Shown here one piece after another: positions 60,748 to 64,000 of a DNA stretch of 64,000 nt. The notes below the pieces were generated by a model that had not been told where the DNA came from, made no database searches, and worked only from the letters and a program-made list of their open reading frames with translations. The stretch is from Bacillus sp. RO2 (GTDB lineage Bacteria > Bacillota > Bacilli > Bacillales > Bacillaceae_I): assembly GCF_012911845.1 (NCBI RefSeq), contig NZ_JAAXCU010000057.1, positions 1 to 64,000 on the forward strand. Reading direction: 5' to 3'. Both the position numbers and the translations under genes were made by a program. Position 1 is the first letter of the stretch, and each line of letters opens with the position of its first letter.

Positions 60748-61467
60748 ATGGATACGACAAAAATCGTGATTATTGATGATCATCAGCTTTTCCGTGAAGG
60801 AGTTAAACGTATTCTTGATTTTGAAACGAACTTTCACGTGGTGGCAGAAGGTGACGATGGGGAAGAAGCGCTTGACCTAATGGAAAAGCATGATCCAGAC
60901 GTCATCATCATGGACATCAACATGCCAAAAGTTAACGGTGTGGAGGCTACAAGACGTCTAGTGGAAGCTAACTCAGAAGCGAAGGTCATCGTATTATCCA
61001 TTCATGATGACGAAAATTACGTTACCCATGCACTGCAAACAGGTGCTCGCGGTTATCTTCTAAAAGAAATGGATGCCGATGCATTAGTGGATGCGGTCAA
61101 GGTAGTTGCGGATGGAGGTTCTTATCTTCACCCGAAAGTTACGCACAATCTTGTTAGGGAATATCGCCGTTTAACGGAAAATGGTGTGGGAAGCGGTTCG
61201 CGCGCACGTGGTGGAGGCGGCTCTACAGCTACAACTTACCAACAGGTTGAAATTCGCCGCCCACTTCACTTGTTAACACGCCGCGAATGCGAAGTGCTTC
61301 AGCTGTTGGCTGACGGAAAGAGCAACAAGGCAATCGGGGAAGCGTTGTTCATCAGCGAAAAAACAGTTAAAAACCATGTTAGTAACATCCTTCAAAAAAT
61401 GAATGTAAATGACCGTACACAAGCTGTTGTTGTTGCAATCAAGAATGGCTGGGTTGAGGTTAGATAG
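60748..61467 (+). CDS. degU: Two-component response regulator DegU
   Basis: 239 residues from ATG 60748 (GGGAGG ten bases upstream; the ATG at 60739 directly abuts that site). Receiver domain with [13 protein letters not shown], phosphorylated Asp in IIMDINMP, and conserved Lys in GYLLKEMD; an unusual Gly-rich linker ([12 protein letters not shown]) at about 150-165; LuxR-type helix-turn-helix with [23 protein letters not shown], broken as LTRRECEVL and GKSNKAIG, then [11 protein letters not shown]. It is a master regulator of exoenzymes, biofilm, competence and motility. Its terminator follows directly. Confidence 0.96.
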   Translation: MDTTKIVIIDDHQLFREGVKRILDFETNFHVVAEGDDGEEALDLMEKHDPDVIIMDINMPKVNGVEATRRLVEANSEAKVIVLSIHDDENYVTHALQTGARGYLLKEMDADALVDAVKVVADGGSYLHPKVTHNLVREYRRLTENGVGSGSRARGGGGSTATTYQQVEIRRPLHLLTRRECEVLQLLADGKSNKAIGEALFISEKTVKNHVSNILQKMNVNDRTQAVVVAIKNGWVEVR

Positions 61468-61498
61468 CCTTGGGGATTTCGGTCTCCAGGGTTTTTTT
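61468..61498 (+). terminator. Terminator after degU
   Basis: CCTTGGGGA / TCTCCAGGG stem (with a wobble) and T7. Confidence 0.75.
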
Positions 61499-61580
61499 GT
61501 GGGATTGGGGGGCTTTCTTGGGGTAGCAGGGGCGCTCTTGCGGTGGGCGAAATTTGTTTGGTTGTGTCGAATTATGCGCA

Positions 61581-61680
61581 ATGGCTAATAAAATATAAAG
61601 TTTGGACAATAAAACAAAAGTTTGGACAATAAAATAAAAATCTGGACAATAAAATCAAAACTCGAACAATAAAATCGACG
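61581..61680 (+). repeat. 20-base tandem repeat, five copies
   Basis: Period-20 array with units starting at 61581, 61601, 61621, 61641 and 61661; consensus TTTGGACAATAAAATAAAAA. The first and last units are degenerate. Intergenic between degU and degV; no coding role. Confidence 0.85.
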
Positions 61681-61722
61681 CAAAACTTACTCTACCAATA
61701 AAAAACAAACAATTGATGAAAC

Positions 61723-61751
61723 TTATTGCCGTTTCATGTACAATCTATAAT
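61723..61751 (+). promoter_or_regulatory. Candidate promoter of degV
   Basis: TTATTG, 17-base spacer, TATAAT, 39 bases before the degV start. Confidence 0.5.
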
Positions 61752-61790
61752 AGATAACAGAAATACTTTAGTATAAGGAAGGTCTACAAT

Positions 61791-62633
61791 ATGAAAACGG
61801 CGATTGTTACAGACAGTACTGCCTATATCCCAGCAGAATTACGCGCAAAGCATGATATACATATGATCCCGCTAAATGTTATTTTCGGGAATGAATCGTA
61901 CCAAGAAGAAGTTGACATTAAAGTAGAGCAATTTTACGAAGAAGTCAAAAACAGCAGAGAACTTCCATCCACCTCCCAGCCGGCCATTGGCGAGTTTGTT
62001 TCCTTATTTGAGAAACTTGCTAAGGACTATGACGCAGTTGTGAGTGTACACCTATCAAGCGGCATTAGCGGCACTTACCAGGGGGCTGTGGCTGCAGGTG
62101 AAATGGTGGATGGAATCGATGTTTATGCATTTGATTCTGAAATCAGCTGCATGATTCAAGGCTTCTATGCATTAGAAGCAGCGGAAATGGCCGCAGAAGG
62201 AAAGTCGCCCGAACAAATTATGGACCGAATGAACGTCATGAAAGAATCTGCCCGTGCTTACTTCATGGTAGATGACCTATCTCACTTACAACGCGGTGGC
62301 CGTTTGAGCAGCGCCCAAGCAATTGTTGGAAGCCTATTGCAGGTTAAGCCAGTGTTGCATTTTGTGGACACGAAAATTGTTCCTTTCGAAAAGATTCGTA
62401 CACGCAAGAAAGCGGTCAAGCGAATTCATGATTTATTTGATGAGGATGCTTCTTTGGGAGTGCCGATGCGAGCATGTGTGATCCATGCGAATCGTGAGGA
62501 AGAAGCAGAAGAGATGAAAAGAGAGCTTGAAGAGAAGTATCCACATGTGGAGTTTTTCTTGAGCTACTTTGGCCCGGTAATCGGAACGCATCTTGGTGAA
62601 GGGGCTTTGGGGCTTGGTTGGTATATGCAGTAA
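61791..62633 (+). CDS. degV: DegV family fatty-acid-binding protein
   Basis: 280 residues, ATG with AAGGAAGG. N-terminal IVTDSTAYIP is the DegV signature; TSQPAIGEF and VHLSSGISGTYQ form the lipid headgroup-binding site; SHLQRGGRLS and the C-terminal FGPVIGTHLGEGALG complete the family pattern. These proteins bind fatty acids (FakB-type) and present them to a kinase. The position between degU and comFA equals B. subtilis yviA. It is monocistronic with a terminator. Confidence 0.92.
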   Translation: MKTAIVTDSTAYIPAELRAKHDIHMIPLNVIFGNESYQEEVDIKVEQFYEEVKNSRELPSTSQPAIGEFVSLFEKLAKDYDAVVSVHLSSGISGTYQGAVAAGEMVDGIDVYAFDSEISCMIQGFYALEAAEMAAEGKSPEQIMDRMNVMKESARAYFMVDDLSHLQRGGRLSSAQAIVGSLLQVKPVLHFVDTKIVPFEKIRTRKKAVKRIHDLFDEDASLGVPMRACVIHANREEEAEEMKRELEEKYPHVEFFLSYFGPVIGTHLGEGALGLGWYMQ

Positions 62634-62672
62634 TGGATTATGATTGGCACAGCATCATCGAGAGATTGGGAA

Positions 62673-62711
62673 GACATCAAGAGCAGTGTGTTGCTTGGGG
62701 TGTCTTTTTTG
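62673..62711 (+). terminator. Terminator after degV
   Basis: GACATCAAGAGCA / TGCTTGGGGTGTC stem with wobble pairs and T6. Confidence 0.7.
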
Positions 62712-62760
62712 TGTTTTGTTGTGTTGTGTTTGATGCTGTAGGTGAAGCTACTGATGTATA

Positions 62761-62950
62761 GAACGCTCCTATTAGACAAATCTAGGCTAATGGACCGTGC
62801 AACGGTCGAATAGAACGCTCCTATTAGACAAATCTAGGCTAACGGACGGGGCAACGGTCGAATAGGAAGCTCCTATTAGACAAATCTAGGCTAACGGACG
62901 GGGCAAGGGTCGAATAGAACGCTTCTAATAGACAAATCTAGGCTTCCGTA
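62761..62950 (+). repeat. 52-base tandem repeat, about 3.6 copies
   Basis: Units start at 62761, 62813, 62865 and 62917, exactly 52 bases apart. Each contains CTCCTATTAGACAAATCTAGG and, in the first unit, the perfect dyad GACCGT-GCA-ACGGTC; later units carry a mutated dyad (ACGGGGCAACGGTC). There is no open frame with a ribosome binding site. It is intergenic, upstream of comFA. Confidence 0.9.
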
Positions 62951-63031
62951 ATCTTTCAAACAAAAATTTAATAAAAAATGCAGAGAGAACACCTTTCTGG
63001 TACCAACACTCATCACACAAGGAGGAAACCA

Positions 63032-64000
63032 ATGCTTTTCACCAGAACAACCAATAACTTATTAATAATAACCAACCAAAAATCCGAACACACCAAAAGA
63101 ATCTCCTCATTCCCCTCTATCCCTCAACCTCTTATCCATGAAACCTTCCCCTTCAATCCAAACCTCCAACACTTCCTATCTGGCAAGCGGCTTCTAAAAG
63201 ATGAACTCCCATTTAACCAAGACACACTCCAAACACATTATCAAAAAGGATACCTAAAACTCGATTATGGAGTCCAATCCACCAAAGCACGAAACAAATG
63301 CAATCGATGTGGAAACACGGATCAAAGCCTGTTTGCTTCGTTTGACTGTGCAAGGTGTCACCAAACTTGCACCTATTGCCGCCATTGCATCATGATGGGC
63401 CGGGTAAGTGAATGCACTCCACTCTTCTCATGGAGTGGACCGCAGCCTCAAACAATTAACAAACCCATAACTCCTTCGTGGAATGGTACCCTCTCCAAAG
63501 GTCAGCAAGTCGCCTCCAACAAAGTCGTCGAAGCAATCCAAAACAAAACATCTCTTCTCGTGTGGGCGGTCTGCGGTGCAGGAAAAACAGAGGTTCTTTT
63601 TAAAGGAATTGAAACTGCATTAAATAAAGGCGGCCGCGTTTGTATTGCCACTCCAAGAACGGATGTCGTGTTAGAGCTATCCCCGAGGTTAAAGCAGGCT
63701 TTTCCTGACATAGAAGTCGCCACGCTTTATGGTGGCAGCGAGGACCGTACCAAAAATACGCCGCTCACCATCGCCACGACCCATCAGCTGCTCCGCTATT
63801 ATCGCGCATTTGATACTCTCATCATTGATGAGGTTGATGCCTTTCCTTACTCTGTAGATAAAACGCTTGAGTATGCCGCAAACCAGGCGCGAACCCAAAA
63901 TGGTAGCTTCATTTACTTAAGTGCCACTCCATCGAAAAAAATGCTGAGAGAAGTCCGTGCTAAAAAATTTGAATCTGTGGTGATCCCTGCCAGATACCAC
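63032..64000 (+). CDS. comFA: ComFA-type DEAD-box competence ATPase (3' end outside window)
   Basis: 323 codons, open to the window end. ATG 63032 with AAGGAGG. An N-terminal ~90-residue region is followed by a four-Cys zinc finger (CNRCG and CARC), a CTYCRHC motif, Walker A in CGAGKTEVLF at about residue 185, the DEVD Walker B in LIIDEVDAFP, and motif III in YLSATPS. ComFA is the cytosolic helicase-like ATPase that helps draw single-stranded DNA through the ComEC channel during transformation. Its place after degV matches B. subtilis. The C-terminal helicase domain lies beyond the window. Confidence 0.93.
   Translation, partial: MLFTRTTNNLLIITNQKSEHTKRISSFPSIPQPLIHETFPFNPNLQHFLSGKRLLKDELPFNQDTLQTHYQKGYLKLDYGVQSTKARNKCNRCGNTDQSLFASFDCARCHQTCTYCRHCIMMGRVSECTPLFSWSGPQPQTINKPITPSWNGTLSKGQQVASNKVVEAIQNKTSLLVWAVCGAGKTEVLFKGIETALNKGGRVCIATPRTDVVLELSPRLKQAFPDIEVATLYGGSEDRTKNTPLTIATTHQLLRYYRAFDTLIIDEVDAFPYSVDKTLEYAANQARTQNGSFIYLSATPSKKMLREVRAKKFESVVIPARYH

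Noticed and set aside
61581-61680. Possible CRISPR array
   Set aside because: Units are contiguous with a 20-base period and have no distinct spacers; no cas genes nearby.
62761-62950. Possible CRISPR array or attachment sites
   Set aside because: The whole 52-base unit is repeated, including what would be the spacer; no integrase or cas gene is present.

Overview
The window reads as a chromosomal segment of a low-GC Gram-positive endospore-former of the Bacillaceae, not B. subtilis itself. The evidence is gene content and order: lytA-lytB-lytC, a teichuronic acid (tua) operon, tagO, an LCP ligase, yvyE, degS-degU, degV (yviA) and comFA, the same block found around lyt/tua/tagO/deg/comF in B. 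subtilis. TTG and GTG starts are common, ribosome binding sites are strong, and nearly every unit ends in a Rho-independent terminator. I found no tRNA, rRNA, CRISPR array or transposase.

Layout. 1-330: two copies of a REP-like interspersed element. 0.4-6 kb: a BsuPI-type lipoprotein, a CwlC-like amidase, a class D sortase, a UDP-aminosugar dehydrogenase and a membrane acyltransferase. 6.2-10.5 kb: lytA, lytB, lytC. 10.7-20.6 kb: the teichuronic acid set (flippase tuaB, tuaC, a galU/gtaB inserted in the operon, tuaD, tuaE, tuaF, tuaG, then a separate full-length initiating sugar-phosphate transferase). 20.9-25.4 kb: a CpsB/YwqE phosphatase, two SGNH-like paralogues, an LCP ligase and a secreted Pro-Glu-Lys repeat protein. 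25.5-55.4 kb: a large accessory block made mainly of surface proteins carrying three cell-wall-binding type 2 repeats (CWB2, PF04122), mixed with a PIG-L deacetylase, an HGSNAT-like acyltransferase, glycosyltransferases and relics. 56-64 kb: the conserved tagO, tagV-like LCP, yvyE, degS, degU, degV, comFA block.

The outstanding feature is the CWB2 array: ten intact genes (lytB, lytC and eight more) plus one wrecked copy. The anchor is fused to different effectors: amidase (two), SpoIID/LytB (two, with opposite domain order), lytic transglycosylase (two intact plus the pseudogene), a CAP domain, NlpC/P60 endopeptidase and three subtilases. They sit beside genes for an anionic wall polymer and two LCP ligases. 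In Clostridioides difficile, CWB2 proteins bind the anionic polymer PSII, so the simplest inference is that this locus encodes both a wall polymer (teichuronic-acid-like) and the enzymes that dock on it. About 37 kb separates tuaG from tagO, and that interval holds signs of recombination: a truncated and frameshifted CWB2 transglycosylase, a flippase reduced to 43 codons, a decayed tuaG-like glycosyltransferase, and a hairpin element seen at both ends of the interval.
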